A stretch of DNA of 64,000 nucleotides from Acanthornis magna (GCA_036785705.1 JAWUZG010000173.1:4139001-4203000); one strand, 5' to 3'; counted from the stretch's first letter, positions 47,463-61,127 are shown. The notes: generated by a model from the sequence alone, not told the origin. Translations and numbers: made by a program.

Positions 47463-47531
47463 CCAAAAACCCAAAAACCAAAATCAACCAAACAAAAACC
47501 CCCACCAAAAAAACCCTCAAACAGCAAAACC
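47436..47531 (+). repeat. Poly-A27 followed by A/C tract
   Basis: An A homopolymer (47436-47462) passes into AAAACCC/CCAAA/CAAAC units. It may be a decayed A-tail or slippage product of the same type as 14806-15245. No retroposed body is recognised upstream. Confidence 0.9.
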
Positions 47532-49370
47532 AGAGTTATTCCCTTGAACTCCTTTGTATGCCCTTTCCCCTATCCTATCCTGATGATGTTTAGGGTTATC
47601 TTATTCTCTGAAAGAGTCATCTGGACCTCACTGGTAAAATTGTTCATCGAATAACAGAACCGATAAAGACCAGTGTTCCCTGGACCATGTCACTTTGCCA
47701 CAGTTACTCTTCCTTGGCTGTTCATGAGATAGTACAAAATACTAGTTACAGTTATCCATCCTCAGAAACAAGAATAGAAATTGATCCTTAAACAAAAGAA
47801 CTTAGGGGTATTGATCGGATTACAAATGAGGTCTGAGAGGCAGGACTAGGGTAAAGAAAACTTGATCCTTCTGTCAAGGCTCTTTAATGGTACTGCAGAT
47901 CTGTACTCCTCTGTCAAGGCCTGCTCAAAAGCACACTGAAGTCAATGGAAAGAGTCCTATTAATATTGATAATTGATTTTAGATGTGGTTGAATTGTTGG
48001 GAAAGGGTAGAAACAGTCCCTGGTTTGTGCTGCAATCTATCTGCTGTTTCTAGATGCTGATGGCCCCCGCTTAATCTAATTCTTATCTCAAACCCACAAA
48101 AACTCCTGCCCAGCCAGCAGCTTTCTCTCAGAATCTGTTTTTACTCTAACTGCATTCCTGTACAAGCACTAAACTCATCTCAAAACCCTCCTGCTTCTCT
48201 CTCTTACCTTACTGACTGAAAATTATTTTCTGTCTGTGCTGATTTATTTTCCCCGTTTAGCCAAAGAACTTATCTTCCTTTCTGCTTCTGTGCTAGCACT
48301 TCTTGCCTGCTCCTTTTAATTACTTCCCAGTCTTTCTGCATAAATTTTTATTTCTCTTCTACAAAATTTTCTGACCATTTCTGCCCACATTCCTCGGCTG
48401 TCTCCAGATATTTACACTGCAGTGTTTTCCATGTTAGGGTGTGACTCTAGTACTGTTGTATTTCTCACTCTCCAAACACTGCAAAAGTACCTTTCTTCAA
48501 ATCATAAACCTCCTGGGTATCTGTGTATTTTTCTATATATATTTTCCCACCTCATAAGTATATATATATAAATATATGCATATGCATCCTCACAAAAACA
48601 CACAAATTTTGAATCCTTAGTGGATATTTCAAAGTGGTGGAGAAAATTTAGGTGTTTTAATAAAACAGTTTTGTACTAAAATATTTATAGTCAAATTGGA
48701 GAAGCATTAGGAAATACACTATAAAATTGGACTCTGATTTTGGGAAGGTGTGTAGCTCTAGGTATAGAATAAATGACTTCTGGCATCTTTCAGTTTGCAA
48801 ACATATGGTTGTGCTTCTAGCTATGTCCATCCAGACCACAACTGCAGAGAACTAATGTAAAAAAGGAGTTAATGACTTTTTTTCCCTGAACAAGAAACTC
48901 ATTTTGTTTATCAACATTCAACAATATGTATTTGCCTTGAACCTTGTATGCCCTTCCACTTGATACTTTCAGGATGTACTAGGTATTCAGAATAGATTTT
49001 ACTGCATCAAAATTAAAAACTCATTTTACTTGAGCTAAGGAACAGCCAAATCCTAAGCCTTTTAATAAAGGGATTAAAAAGACTATTGAATAGCTCTTGT
49101 TTAGCTTGTGTAGAAATGTGTTATCTGATCTTTTTCCCTAGGTTGCTGTGAAGTTCAGAATTTAGTCATATGTTTATTTGCCTGCTGTTTTATATTTCAG
49201 GTTCCGTAGAGGTCCATGGAAAGACTTGGAAGGTCTGTGGCAATTACTGGGTTCAGATGAATGACAACCAGATAAAATCCAGTGCATTCTGCTGTCTGGA
49301 TGTCTCAGATGAAGCATCACCAGACAGCGCTCTCAGCAGTGGAGATTGATGGTCCTCTTGGTCTTCCTCA

Positions 49371-49512
49371 GAATCCCAGGATCACAGAATGGCCTGGCTT
49401 GGAAGGAACCTTAAGGCTCATCCATTCCATCCACCTGCCATGGACAGGGACACCTTTCTCCAGACCAGGTTGCTCAGAGTTCCACCCAGACTGGCCTTGA
49501 ATGCTCCCAGGG
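49371..49512 (-). mobile_element. CR1 LINE fragment, reverse orientation
   Basis: GAATCCCAGGATCACAGAAT, GGCCTGGCTTGGAAGGAACC, TTAAGGCTCATCCATTCCAT, CTGCCATGGACAGGGACACC, CTTTCTCCAGACCAGGTTGC and ACTGGCCTTGAATGCTCCCA are the complement of a CR1 3' end. Confidence 0.93.
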
Positions 49513-52500
49513 ATGGGTCAAGAGCAGCAGGTTCAAGAGTCAGAACAACTTGATCAGCCTGTAAAGCTGCCTGGGAGGGTTCTCAAGAAGCACAACACTC
49601 CCCATTTGGCCAAAGAACAGACACTGCAAGCTTGCAGGTCAAAATCCAGGCAATCTTCTTGGAGAAGCAGCTGAATCTTCCCTTGTCCACTAGCAGTGAC
49701 ACCTGTTTGACCGCTGTTTTTCCATCACCAGAGTAATGTCACTCTCTTGTGCCAGCTAATTTAAAGTTGACTGTGTTTGTGTCTTTATTATCAGAATAAA
49801 CATTTAGACCTGCACAAGCTTTTTGCTGAGGATCTCTGCAGTCATCATAAACCTCTTCCAGTGAAATAAAGAAGCCTAATTACAGATTGGGAAAATTAAT
49901 CACTGAGAGTTTAAGCAGCCGTCCAAAGAAAATGTGGCAAGATGGGGATGGAGTCAATAAGAGCACTTAGGAGTGGTGGTCACCTTTCTTAATAATTACA
50001 AACGGTCCAGGAGATGTGAAAGATTGTATTTTATTTAACAGCTTGAGACTGAGCTTCATATATTTAGGAAGAGCATTTCAGGATGTGGTGCCTGACAGAG
50101 AAGGAAATTGCATTCAGTAGTTTTGGAGGTCCTCACCAAATTTTCCCTGTGACAGTTCATTCTATTATTGCCCGCTAAAGGTTTCCTCACAACTTTCTCT
50201 GAAGCATCCTACACTTAATTCAGAGGTAGGATATTAAACTGAATGGATCACTAGTTTGATCTATTACGTCAATTCCTGTGTTCTTAGAGATGCAAAAGGT
50301 ACGTAGGACATAAGTTTAACTTGCACACAAAGTCAAATATAAGTGTAGCACTGGCAGTGGTAAGGGAGAACTGGCTCAGGGATGGGGGAGCTGCCAATGC
50401 TCACACCATTTTGTGGCTGCTCAAGAACTGAGACAGAAGTTTACTTTGTAGAAGAAAGCCCCATGTACACTGTGAATGCTGTTGGCCATGTGACAGCACC
50501 ATATTCTTCGATGGGTAGAAGTCATTTTCTTCTGTGACTATATTTGATTTCAATTAAAAGAAGACAGCTTGCTTAATCTTTCCTAAAAGTTGATATGGTG
50601 TATACCTGAGTGAACTGGCCAATTTCCCTTATAAATTATGTATAAAATCCACAACTGCATTCTCTCTCAGAAAGTCAGAGGAAAATTCAATTTCTCTTTT
50701 AGCTTATATTTTTTCATGGTTCTTGGGATATTCATTTCATATTTTCTGCTCATTTTTATAAATGTCTTATTTATTCAAGCTCTTCATAGAGGAAAGTAAT
50801 GCCATGCATTGCTGATTTTATTACTTTGGACAGTTTACAATATCTCTTCAGAACTTAACATGTTAATTGATTTAAAAAATTTCTATAAATTTCACCCATG
50901 GTTTAGGATCATACATACTGATGCCAGGGAGACTCAAAATGTCTTCTGTGGCCACGCTGGAGTTTATCTAGATGTGCATAATTCTTTTCCTTCTCTATTC
51001 CTAGCAGAGATGTGAGGGGAATAAAATACCCAGGTGTATGCCCAGGGAGAGTAGCTAGGGCCAAAATTAGGTGTGTGATCCCAGTCCTTCATTCTGTGTT
51101 TTGAAATTGGGGACATCTACCCAGCATTATTACCTGTCATGATACCACATATTCCTCTTCTTGTTATGGTTAACTCCCTGTTCCAAATACAGGATTCTTC
51201 TTCGCTTCAAACTATAGATCCTATGAATTGCACTTATAGGGTTTTTATATTACAGTTATTGTATATTTTATAGAAAAATACATGACTGTGAGCTTTATTG
51301 ATCCTGTCTGCAGTATATAGATGCCAACAAAATGCTGAACTCTCAGTGTCCCTTTCTGTCCTGCAGGGCTCTCGAAATAAAACTTGAAAATATTTCAGTG
51401 AACAGAGGTAGATTTCTCTGGAACGTTACAGATACATCAAGTTCTCTTTGAGTGGAGGAGCAACTGACTTGATTTAAGTCTAGAGGTCCACAAATAAATG
51501 AGAAAACACTCTATATTTCCCATGCCACACTCACAGTCTGTTATTTCATGGATAATTTCAGTACCAAGTTGCAGTGCAGAATGTTATCTATGACCACAAT
51601 GATATGTATGTATGCATACATACATGTATGTATGTAATACATATGTTTACATGGAGTCTATATTGCACAATAAAACTACTTCAAAGGCAAAAGCCAGTTC
51701 TAAATATTGTTTCGAAACCAGCCCGTTGCTGTAATCAAGTTTTGAGCTTCAACACGGCTAAAGCAAAAAAAGAAAGTCTTCACCTTACAAGCCTTGCTGT
51801 TTTGCTAAAAGAACAGCCAAAAACAAACATACAAAAAGATCCCAAAACCAAATAAAACTAAAGTCCCAAGAAATGTAGGCTACCACAATATATACAAATG
51901 GTATTTATGACTAATCACCATTCTTCTGTACTCTTTCTACTCATTTTTTACATAGTTTTAAAATAAATATTATTTATTTGGCCTTTGAGAACTGGGATCT
52001 CAGTAAAATATTTACTCAAGGAAAAAATGAATAAAAAAAGAAAACAACTACATCCAAACAGAGAGAGCTGTCATAAAGTGGAGAGGGCTTTGCTGTAGCT
52101 TAAGGTCTGGGTGGATGCCAGGTCATGAGTCCACACAAGCCCAAGTGGAGATGTTGTGTTATCTTTTTAGCCTCTGACCTGTGCTTAAACTTCTGGGTCT
52201 GACTCTCCAGATGTCCTCAATGAACTGGCTGTGTCTGCCTGGGATTCACACCTGAATCCGTTTGCACTTGAGGGCTCATACACCTTTTAAAAAAAAGGGT
52301 TTCTGGCCCTGTCATGTGGGATTTCTAGAGCATGAAAACACATGCCTCACGTCTGTAAACTACCCACCCAGTTAGTTCACCTTTCCAGTCTGGTATCTAG
52401 CTGGACTAAATACCTGTGAAAGGCTTTATTTGCATTATATTGCTTAGTATTCCTCTTCCCTCCCCTCCTTTCCCCAGGTGAGAGCAGAAGCTGAAGGAAG

Positions 52501-52870
52501 AGTAGATACGTGCTTTCAATACCAAAATGTGCTTTTCAGGTGGCAAGAGAGGGAGGCAATTTTGACATATAGCTTCCACACATTCTCTTAAGAATATTTT
52601 CAATTTAATTAAGACTCTATTTTATCCATGAGTAATGTATTGGCTCTAACATCTACCTGCTAAGGTTAAGCCACAGAATGGCCTTTCCTTTTCTTATTTC
52701 ATGGATTTGCTTTCTCCACTTTTTCCTGGCTGACCAGGAAAATTGCTGAATACAAGGCTTCTGACCGACCATAAATGTCATTGGTCATGCCGTATGACTG
52801 GGGAGTCTTTATTGTCTTGGCTCTGGCTCCCTTTTAATATCAAAGTGCAGATTTTGAAGGTGAGGGTGGC
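49513..52870. other. Non-coding, one short palindrome
   Basis: No gene or interspersed repeat recognised. TATG/CATA units at 51604-51640 include the palindrome listed separately. Confidence 0.55.
51604..51625. repeat. Perfect 22-bp palindrome of ATGT/CATA units
   Basis: The 11-base arm ATGTATGTATG at 51604-51614 is followed at once by its exact complement at 51615-51625, then by more ATGTATGTATG. Probably a microsatellite with a strand switch. Confidence 0.92.
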
Positions 52871-52961
52871 ATTTTTGTTTTATTTTGGTTTTGGTTGGTT
52901 GGGTTTTTGTTTGTTTGTTGCTTGTTTTTCTGTTGGTTTTGTTGTTGTTTTTTGTTTTAAA
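52871..52961 (-). repeat. G/T-rich tract (reverse of the A/C type)
   Basis: TTTTGG, GGTTGG, GTTTGTTTG and TTGTTG units; its complement has the A/C composition of 14806-15245. Confidence 0.88.
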
Positions 52962-54588
52962 TTCTATCTCAGTTACCACCTGCCAAATGATGTATGTGTA
53001 AATAATTTGTAGGATTTCTGAGGCATCTCACCTACACTGGGCATGGTAGGTCAGGACTTGGTGTTAGCTAACCACCTTTGCTTTGCACACCATGTTACCT
53101 AATTCTGTGTAATTTAACCTCATTTTGCAAATGTTGCCAAACACTTGTATTATGATCTGTGTTCACCTCAGCATTTACCCTTCTTTTTACTCATAAGTAA
53201 AGTTAGCAGAAAACCCTCCTTCTGGATATATGCCACCATTCCCCTCTGAAATTTTAGAGTATATTTCAAGAGAAAATAATAGAAAGATTAATAATAATTA
53301 ATAATCCTGAAGATTGACTGAATTTTGATCTTTATGTGACAATACACATTTTCACTGGAATAGATGTAATTTTTTGGTGATGGGGAACGCAAAGGACATG
53401 GGAACAAACATGGTGGTGTACAGATTTGATTCCCAGAAGTAAAGCAAGAAAACAGAGACAGATAAACCCCCCCTGTAAAAGGCCAAAACACAATGAATTA
53501 CATCTTAAAGTTAACCCTCTGGAGAACTATATGCACATCTTCTCTTTAGGTCTCATTTATTTAATTCTCACTCATTGATGTGTTCCATGGAGGACAGGAT
53601 TTCTTAAGCAAGGGAAATTTCAGCTATGGCTGAAGATCAGGATTGTTTTTAAACTGACAGGCTAAAAACCTGTGGAGAATCCGAGAAAAAGATGAGTTGT
53701 GCCCGCAGCTATCTGAACTACAGGGTTTTTAATTATTACTGTGATTATTGACAACAGACTAATCCAGCATGAAAAAAATATTAGGAGTTTTAGTTTTTAA
53801 TATTTTTACAAAACTTTGTAGTAGTAACATCAGAATCATTTGGTTTTAAATAAATAAAGCAACAGCAAATATTTTCATGAGGGGTATTTAGAAATATTTT
53901 CTTGTATTTTATTTGCTTGCAAGGTGTTTGTTTTCCAAACAGTAATATGAGAAGAAAGGAAAGTTTCTTTTTTTTTTTCTTTCTGTCATTACAAGTCTGT
54001 AAACACATACATGCATGTAAACTGGATAGACTTTTGAATTTTGACAATATCATAGTGATTTTTGAAAGATCAACTTTGAAAAATTACTGTATTGCTAACA
54101 CATTGTAGCTTGGGTTACTTGGCCAGGAAAGCTGAAATTATGTCTGAAGCAAGTATATAGAAATCAATTTTAAAATGAATACAAACTCCTGGAAATTACC
54201 CCATCTCCTGTCTTTAACTGGAGAAATTCAATCTCCATCTTGAAATCCAGCTTTGTTCTGTTAAACATTTCCTCTTTCATTTTTGTAGTGAATAATCTTA
54301 ACATAGGATGTTAAGGGATAATAAACAATCTTTATCATTTTCTAAGTATGAAAATAGATTATATCCTCTCCATTTGCATAGAAGGATCATTTCCACTCAG
54401 GCAAAGTATCATTATCTACACCATGCAGTGAAGGAGGGGACTTATTCCCAGATGCAGTGTCACAAGAGCATACCTACACACACACACACACAATTCCTCC
54501 TGTTTTTGAGATATTTTTCTTGGGTTTTTTGGTTGGTCTGTTAAAATCTAAACACTCGGCAGGTAATATAATAGGCACTTCTGTGTAG
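52962..54588. other. Non-coding, (CA)n only
   Basis: Apart from a CA dinucleotide array at 54476-54492 and a T-run near 53968-53980, no element or gene is recognised. Confidence 0.6.
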
Positions 54589-54711
54589 GACGTCCATAAC
54601 ACCATAACATTTCAACTTGAGCTGGGCTGTCTGAAGAATTATGCTGCAGCAGGAGGAATTTACAGCTGCACTGGAAATAATGCCACAGCAGTCAGTAACC
54701 TTCTAATCTTT
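54589..54711 (+). other. Possible immunoglobulin-like exon or exon relic
   Basis: The frame starting GAC at 54589 is open to a stop near 54780. Its translation contains GGIYSCTGNNATAVSN followed by LLIFV. This resembles the F-strand cysteine motif (D/G-x-G-x-Y-x-C) and G-strand of I-set or V-set immunoglobulin domains. CTTCTGTGTAG just before 54589 is a plausible splice acceptor. GT dinucleotides at 54712, 54714 and 54718 could be donors, but none is strong. There is no ATG start, no matching first half of an Ig domain nearby and no second exon that I can identify. A chance match or a decayed exon is more likely than a live gene. Confidence 0.2.
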
Positions 54712-57640
54712 GTGTGTGGTGACAGAATAACCAAAGTGGATCTCTGCTGCTCTGGAGTGGATCTACCAGCCATTTTCTGACATCAGTGCCAATGGATGAG
54801 AGCTCTTTCCGCAGTCACTCCCAGTCAACCCAGATATACTCAGTTATATGGGTTGGGAAAAAAGGGTTTATAACATCATGGGTGCATCTCACTCAGAGGT
54901 GCTTTTCATTAATTGGCATTGGAAAAAAACAGTGGCATGGAAATGGAAGACAAAGATACTTCAACTGCTCCAGGTGAGACAGATTGGCTGTGTTTAGGGT
55001 AGTAAATTCGAGTATGCCTGGGCTCTGAAACATGATGATATTACAGAATGACTGGACTTTTTCCTGGCATGGAAGGGTTTCAATTTACTGTCTCCCAACT
55101 AGCCTGGAAAGTGGTAGAGTTTACCAGCATTAAAGCAGACAGCTCCATGCCAGTTGGCCTTGGAGCCCAGGAAAATTTAATTTACCAGTATGGACATACC
55201 CTTTGGGTCCATGAGCTGTCTGGGACTGAACTCAAGTTAATAAGTCTTTCTACTCAGAACTGTGCTTAAGTCCACCTGGTGCCACACTGTGCTGGGGGAA
55301 AACAATCCAGGATTTTACTCCTGTAGCCTTCTGCTTCAAACCCTTTTGTAACACACAGCAAAACTTCTCCTGCATTTTTCACAGTGAAACCAATGCACCT
55401 TCATTGCAACAAGTAGAAGTTTCAGTGTACTATTTGCCACTAAGAGAGACCTAAATTCACTTTTTCCTTTCCTGCAGTGAAGTAGCCAAGAATGGAGTGT
55501 GGGCTTGTGTCTGCCTCCAGGCAGGGTCTGCAGTCAGTCCAAAGGAACTTGCCTCTCTTCCTCACATCTGTCTCTGCCAATGGCTAGAAAGAGTTAACTG
55601 AGAATGTCTGCTCTTGTTTTGTCCCCTCCAAACAAAGTCTTTGGGCATTTGCTCCTATAAAGCATTACGTCCACCCTTAGAGTGAGCAGAATGAAATAAG
55701 TAATTGCAAGATGTCCTTTATTAATCATAAAACATAACTAATTGATATTATGGGTAGAAGTCTCAGATAAGACAGAGTCAGGACTTCTGCAGGCAGAGAC
55801 ACCAGTGACCTGTGTGTCCCAGCTGGCTGATTGCTAAAGGGCTGCACCACTTGCACTGGGGATGTTTGCAGGGGAAGTCACAATCCTGGCTGTGAGCACA
55901 TGTGCTTTTCTCTCCCATCTGCTGTGGGAAGGTCTGGTCAGACAATTCACATTACACTGGCTCGCTGAAGCTTTCCCTGACAGGCACATCATGCGGGCTG
56001 GATTTGATTTTTACAGACAGGCACCCCACTTTTGGCAATAGCTTTTGCTTCCGTGAATTCGGTTGAAACTGAGCTTGTTTCTTCTAATGGAAGAGAACGA
56101 GGGAGGTGCACTGAATAAATATGGAGCCAATCATTACAGCAGTACTGACCTTGCTTGACTAGAGTGTACTAACACTGTGACAGGCTGCTTCCAACATTTT
56201 CTGGTCACTGGAGAAGAGAGAGGCACCCAAAAGAAGTATCTTGTCTCCCTCATGCAGGTTTCCAGGCCTAAGATTTAAAGTAAAAGGTAAATTCTTCGAG
56301 GAAAAGTTATTATGAAGCATCAATTTTCTTTACTTTTTAAAAAATTGTAGCTAAAGAAACTATAAGGTCTTTTGTTTTACAGATCTCATCTGTACCCCCT
56401 TCAATTCAGCTGAGAACATTAATGCTTGTCAGCCCCCATCCTCCTATACCCAGAGGACTCAGGAGATGCTGCTGCACTGACTTCATGGCCATCTTGGGAG
56501 TGAGAGACATTTTAGGAGCAGAAAAATGACAAAATGGATGTGAAACAGATGATGAAGGACTGCATCACGATAACTATAAATCCTCCATTAGACTTCATCC
56601 TTGTTAAAAGTTGATGGGAAGACCGACAGATATCAGCACTACCCTGAATATGCTGTTTTGAAGTGCCAGAGCCTTGATTTTTTTTTTTTTTTAATGTCAG
56701 TTCTGTGATTTTTATAAAACCTGACTCCTCATATTAAACTCTTAGGGATGGTAATGCTGCTTTCCTGTCAGGAAAGAAAAGTCCTGCTTATCTGCCAAGG
56801 CAGCTAAGGCTGCTGCTGCTGGCATTGCTCAGTGTGAGTAACATTTACCCCTGCAAACAGAACCTTGTGCTAACCTTCTTCACAGGAGAGAATTTCACAC
56901 AGCACAAGATTTTACATCTTGTGCACACCTTGCCAGCTGATCTCTATGCGATGCAGGGTTTTCTCCCTCTCCCTCTGCAGTTAATGGATGTTGCTAAATG
57001 ATGCTGGCCAGAGACTTCTGCTAAATGTCCTGCTCATTGAGAAAAGAAATGCTTCTTTATGATTTATCATCATTCCCACTTATTCCCCTGTATAGAAGAT
57101 AATAAGTAACACAAAGGAGAAACTGAATGTTACAATCAGGCATTGGAGCTAGAGTGGGAACAAATTAGCTACCAGCTTCATCATAATTGTAAATTTGCAC
57201 CCTCTGAGAGAGTGGTGTAAGTTAACTCATGTCAGCTGAAGGATACCTTGGGATTCTCATGTACATGCAGCTACCAGGGAACTTCTGATGCTCTGCAAGA
57301 TATTACCCTGCCGTGAGTGTTTTGTGTGTCAGAGCCCTTCTTAACCACATTAAGGCAGAATAACTTCCCAAATGGAAGTTACAAAGTGGAGGCAAAGGTG
57401 CTGATATAAAAGTGTGGGGGATCGCTGCTCAAGTTTTCCATTAAAGTGCAAGTTTGATGAAGCTGGGGTGTGCATCGCTTTTGGGCATCTGTCAGAGAGG
57501 GAAGTGAAAGCCTCATGGAGCACTGGAGCATGTTATTGGCAGTGTTGTAGGAAATACGGCACGGGGAAGGATTGCACAAGCTGCTTTGACACTGCTGTAG
57601 CGTGTGCATCAGGATGGGTGGCGTTTTGTCTTCGCTCAGA
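54712..57640. other. Non-coding, no element recognised
   Basis: No repeat family recognised apart from a T-run at about 56680-56692. The 120-codon plus frame at 57414-57776 runs into the purine tract; its first 80 codons are cysteine-containing but match no domain I know. Confidence 0.5.
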
Positions 57641-57842
57641 GAACAGGGAAAGAAAAGGGATGGGGAGGAAAAGTAAAACTACAGGGAGGGAAAGCAGGGA
57701 AAGGAAGGGAAGGGAAGTTCAGGGAAGGAAAGCGCAGGGAAGTTCAGGGAAGGAAAGCAAAAGGAAAGGAAAGTGAAAGGAAAGGAAAGTGAAAGGAAAG
57801 TGAAAGGAAAGTGAAAGAAATGGAAAGGAATGGAGAAGAAGG
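57641..57842 (+). repeat. Purine-rich tract, GGGAAG and GGAAAGTGAAA units
   Basis: About 200 bases of G and A with few pyrimidines. The first half is built of GGGAAGG/AAGTTCAGGG units and the second of GGAAAGTGAAA, in a loose tandem order. Open frames (Lys/Arg/Gly/Glu) are compositional. Confidence 0.92.
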
Positions 57843-59144
57843 GATGGGAGAGTACAACTTCTATAGGAAAGCAATTCAGAGTTTATGTTTTTTTTCCTCA
57901 CAAGGCTCTCCATTAAAAAGTGAGAATCCTATCAATACAGAAATTTATCAAAAGTCAGAGTATCTGAATTTGAACTTTCCATTCTCTGTTTTTGAACTGT
58001 TATATTCCTCATACTGCAAGGGGATAAATGTCTGCTCGAAGTCAACCTGGCAGCATTTAGTGTAACATGACAGATGATCAGAAATTCTGTAATCACCAGT
58101 CCAATGTCAAAAGACTTCAGTGAGGATGGGCTGAATGAGATGCAAAGTAAACTTACTTTGGAAATGTTGATCAGCCAAAAAAGATTTTAATAAATATGCA
58201 TCTGAACTAGTTCTTTTGTGTCCCTAAACCAAAACAACACTACTTTGTAGAAAATAAATGCAAACTCAGGGGGTTCTGTCAAACTGACAATGATTTATCT
58301 GACTGATGCTCATTTATGCTCCCTTTATCAGAAAATGCGATCCATACACTTCTAGAGTGTCACTACTTTTCCTTCTATTTCACACTGAGATTTTCTATGC
58401 TCAGTAAATAAGTCAAACAAGGATCATTAAAACTAAAAAATTACCTACAGTCAGAAGGTGTAAAACTGTGAATTTAATAGATATTATCATCTCTTAAGTG
58501 CTGTCAAGGATGTTTAAAAATTTGGATTAAAGAGAATTAGGGATAGTTAATTGTTGAAAACAATGCTGTTAATATTTTAATAGTCTGTAATCTTAATATA
58601 GTTCTGGGTACACAGTGATGCCTGCCACACTGTAGAGCACTGTTGTGCTCCTGGATCTGCTCTCATTCAGCTGTAACATAAAACTGAGGTGTTGATCAAA
58701 TGTGGTTGTGGTGATACTAGGATAATTAAGAAGTACTATGTGTGTTCAAGTTGTCTTGGACCATCAATTAAATGACATCAATTACTCTGCTTCTGAAAAT
58801 CTATCTGTAATTACATTATTCACAATTACAGTGAGATTGTTTTCTCTCATCTGTTTTTCTAAAGCAGAGATGATGCTTCCACTGAACTTTGAGCAATTAT
58901 TTCCTGTAAATAACTGATAGTAACAAAGAGAGTATAAATGGTTGGTGTAAACTTGGAGGCATAAATATCAAGAGAGTCTGTGATTTTGTCATAGAATTCG
59001 CATGTGACTTTCAGAAAGCAGCACATAGGGTCAGTTTTAAGATGCAGTTTTTTATTTTTAAATAAGCCTTTTTGTTTGCACAGCAAAAGGGCAGGGACAA
59101 AGGAGAGAAGGTATAGCAGGAAAATTGCTATGAGGTACAAGGAA
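57843..59144. other. Non-coding, no element recognised
   Basis: Ordinary AT-rich sequence without a recognised gene or repeat. The 96-codon minus frame at 58859-59149 has no domain. Confidence 0.55.
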
Positions 59145-59366
59145 AACATTCTTCACTTTGAGAGTGACCAAATGCTGGAGTAAAATCCCAGATGCTTTAG
59201 GGAATTTCTATCCTTGAAGACATCAAAAATCATCCAGACAAGGCTGTGAACAACTCACACATGAGAAATGGAGGGCTGTTGTTTGAGCATGGTGTTAAGA
59301 TTGATGTCCCATAGATGTCCCACCCAACTGAAATTGTTGTACAATTGTGTGATTCTGAATTTTCAG
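59145..59366 (+). mobile_element. Old CR1 LINE 3' end
   Basis: CTTTGAGAGTGACCAAATGC, TGGAGTAAAATCCCAGATGC, CTATCCTTGAAGACATCAAA, ATCATCCAGACAAGGCTGTG, AACAACTC and the terminal GTGTGATTCTGAATTTTCAG keep the block order of CR1 ('ctgtgagggtgaccaaacactgg…ccttggagacatt…ctggacaaggctctgagcaac…gtgattctgtg'), with strong divergence. Confidence 0.75.
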
Positions 59367-60065
59367 ATTGTTCCTTTCCACAGCCAATGTGGAGGCACCC
59401 AGGATTTCAAACCAGAATGGTATCCCCCTCCTGGGCAGGTTCAAAATGCAGCTAATTCACAATGAAAGGACCAAGTTCTTCTCCACGACAGCATCCCACT
59501 TCTCACTTTTGATGAAATATTTTTCCTTACAAACCTGGTTCAGATGCTAAGCTAAAAATCCCAGAAGAACAGAAGCTTTTCTGTTGGATTACAGAGTTTC
59601 TGAATGCTCCTTCTGATTCACTGTAGTCTTCACAAGCATTATGAAAAGACACTGTGTGTTTAATGTAACATTTTCATCATGGAAATTGCAATGTTACTTC
59701 TAGTCCCCCAAACATTTTGGATCTCGCCATGGCTCTCACTTCTTTCTCACAGGCAAAAAAGGGAGTGTAATATTTACCTTTCTTACATGCATGTAGTGAA
59801 GTTTCATTTATTTATTTTAGACCCTAAAATGCAAGCTGGCATCCTAAAGTATAGCTATAAAGTGGTGATAAAAGGCAGATAACTTTTGAGATTATGAGAA
59901 GGAATGACTGCATTCAGAATATCTAGGAAAGATGTACTATTTAAGGTTATTTTTTCCATTTACTTAATCTTTTTCCTCCTCTTCCCCCTTGAAAACATCT
60001 CCCCCCTCACTCTTTCTGTTCCTGCTGTGTATGAATACTACCTTGCTGTCTACCTTTGTTAGATC

Positions 60066-60070
<5 letters not shown>

Positions 60071-60113
<43 letters not shown>
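60071..60113 (+). repeat. Poly-A run of 43
   Basis: Uninterrupted A homopolymer. The preceding CTCTTCCCCCTTG…CTACCTTTGTTAG sequence shows no AATAAA and no recognised gene. Confidence 0.95.
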
Positions 60114-60116
<3 letters not shown>

Positions 60117-60359
60117 ATATTTTAAGAGACCTCCTTTCAAAATGAAGGCTAAATCAAGAATCAAAAACAAACCCAAGATAAATAAATTATGAATTCTGAT
60201 CTTGTTCTGGAAAAGCTAGTGCCATGTAAATTTAAAGCCGGCATTGTAACATTTTCAGGTTGCATTTGAGAAGTTACAAGGTGTGCACCTAACTGCCTTA
60301 TTCATCTGTTCTGTGGAGAGAAATTTTGTTCTTTCAAAAAAAGTTGTTAATGTTCCTCT

Positions 60360-60391
60360 ATTTTTAATATAATGTATTTTTAATATAATGT
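60360..60391 (+). repeat. 16-bp tandem duplication
   Basis: ATTTTTAATATAATGT occurs twice head to tail with no mismatch. Confidence 0.92.
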
Positions 60392-61127
60392 TTAAATCAC
60401 TGTTATGATTATCATTAATAGCAGTTTGCTCCTGTACTTTGGGTGTTCCTTAAACACAAGTTTGTTGCCATAGGTAAAGGGATGATGTAAATTAAAGAAT
60501 TACTTTTGAACCAGAACCTTAGGGATTATTGCTAAGAACAAAACTGTTCATTTGCCATATATAAGCATGCATACCTAACTCTGGGCAAATATATTTGAAA
60601 ATGGTGACTCCTTTTTATATAAACTGAAGAAGAAAAGGAATGCATTATCAATTATTATTTTTTTCAAAAGCCAAGTCATCACAATACTTGGTTGCTAAAC
60701 AATAAAATTTTCAAAAGGTTTCATCCACAGCAACCCTATGCTAATAAATTCCTTATAAATATTAATTCACAAAAGTTAAAGAAAAAAAGCACAGATGTTT
60801 TCACCTTTTGGGAATAGTTTTTAATGATCCTCGAGTAAATTCATTTGGTCAAAAAATAATCTTGCACTTATTCCCTATTTTGAGAGCAAACATGAAGAAG
60901 ATGTTCAAATATTATTTAATACATGAAAAATATTCTCTTAATTTAATTTTTATTTTAATTTAATTTTAATTAAATCTCAGCTGTAATAAGGAAAGGCCAA
61001 GGATGTTCTAACTGTACAGAAATACTATAAAGTGCTCCATTCCTCTAATTCATCCATATACTGAAGTAGCAGGCTCGTTTCCCAGGCTGAATACAAAGTT
61101 GATGGTTTTATATTAAACATGACTGTG

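Larger units (their letters stand above)
45453..49370. other. Non-coding, with A-rich tracts and a 23-bp duplication
   Basis: Holds A-rich runs near 46340-46400 and 46700-46715, the duplication at 46903-46952, the A/C tract at 47436-47531 and TATA-type repeats at 48535-48585. 47925-47965 (GAAGTCAATGGAAAGAGTCC) may be a scrap of an old amniote repeat. No genes recognised. Confidence 0.5.

Noticed and set aside
47925..47990. Scrap with GAAGTCAATGGAAAGAGTCC as an old repeat
   Set aside because: Short, edges unclear, family unknown.
57414..57776. 120-codon frame with several Cys in its first part
   Set aside because: No recognised cysteine pattern; the C-terminal third is a simple purine tract translation.
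60071..60113. A43 run as the tail of a processed pseudogene
   Set aside because: No poly-A signal, no retroposed gene body and no flanking duplication found. The same reasoning applies to 4155-4195.
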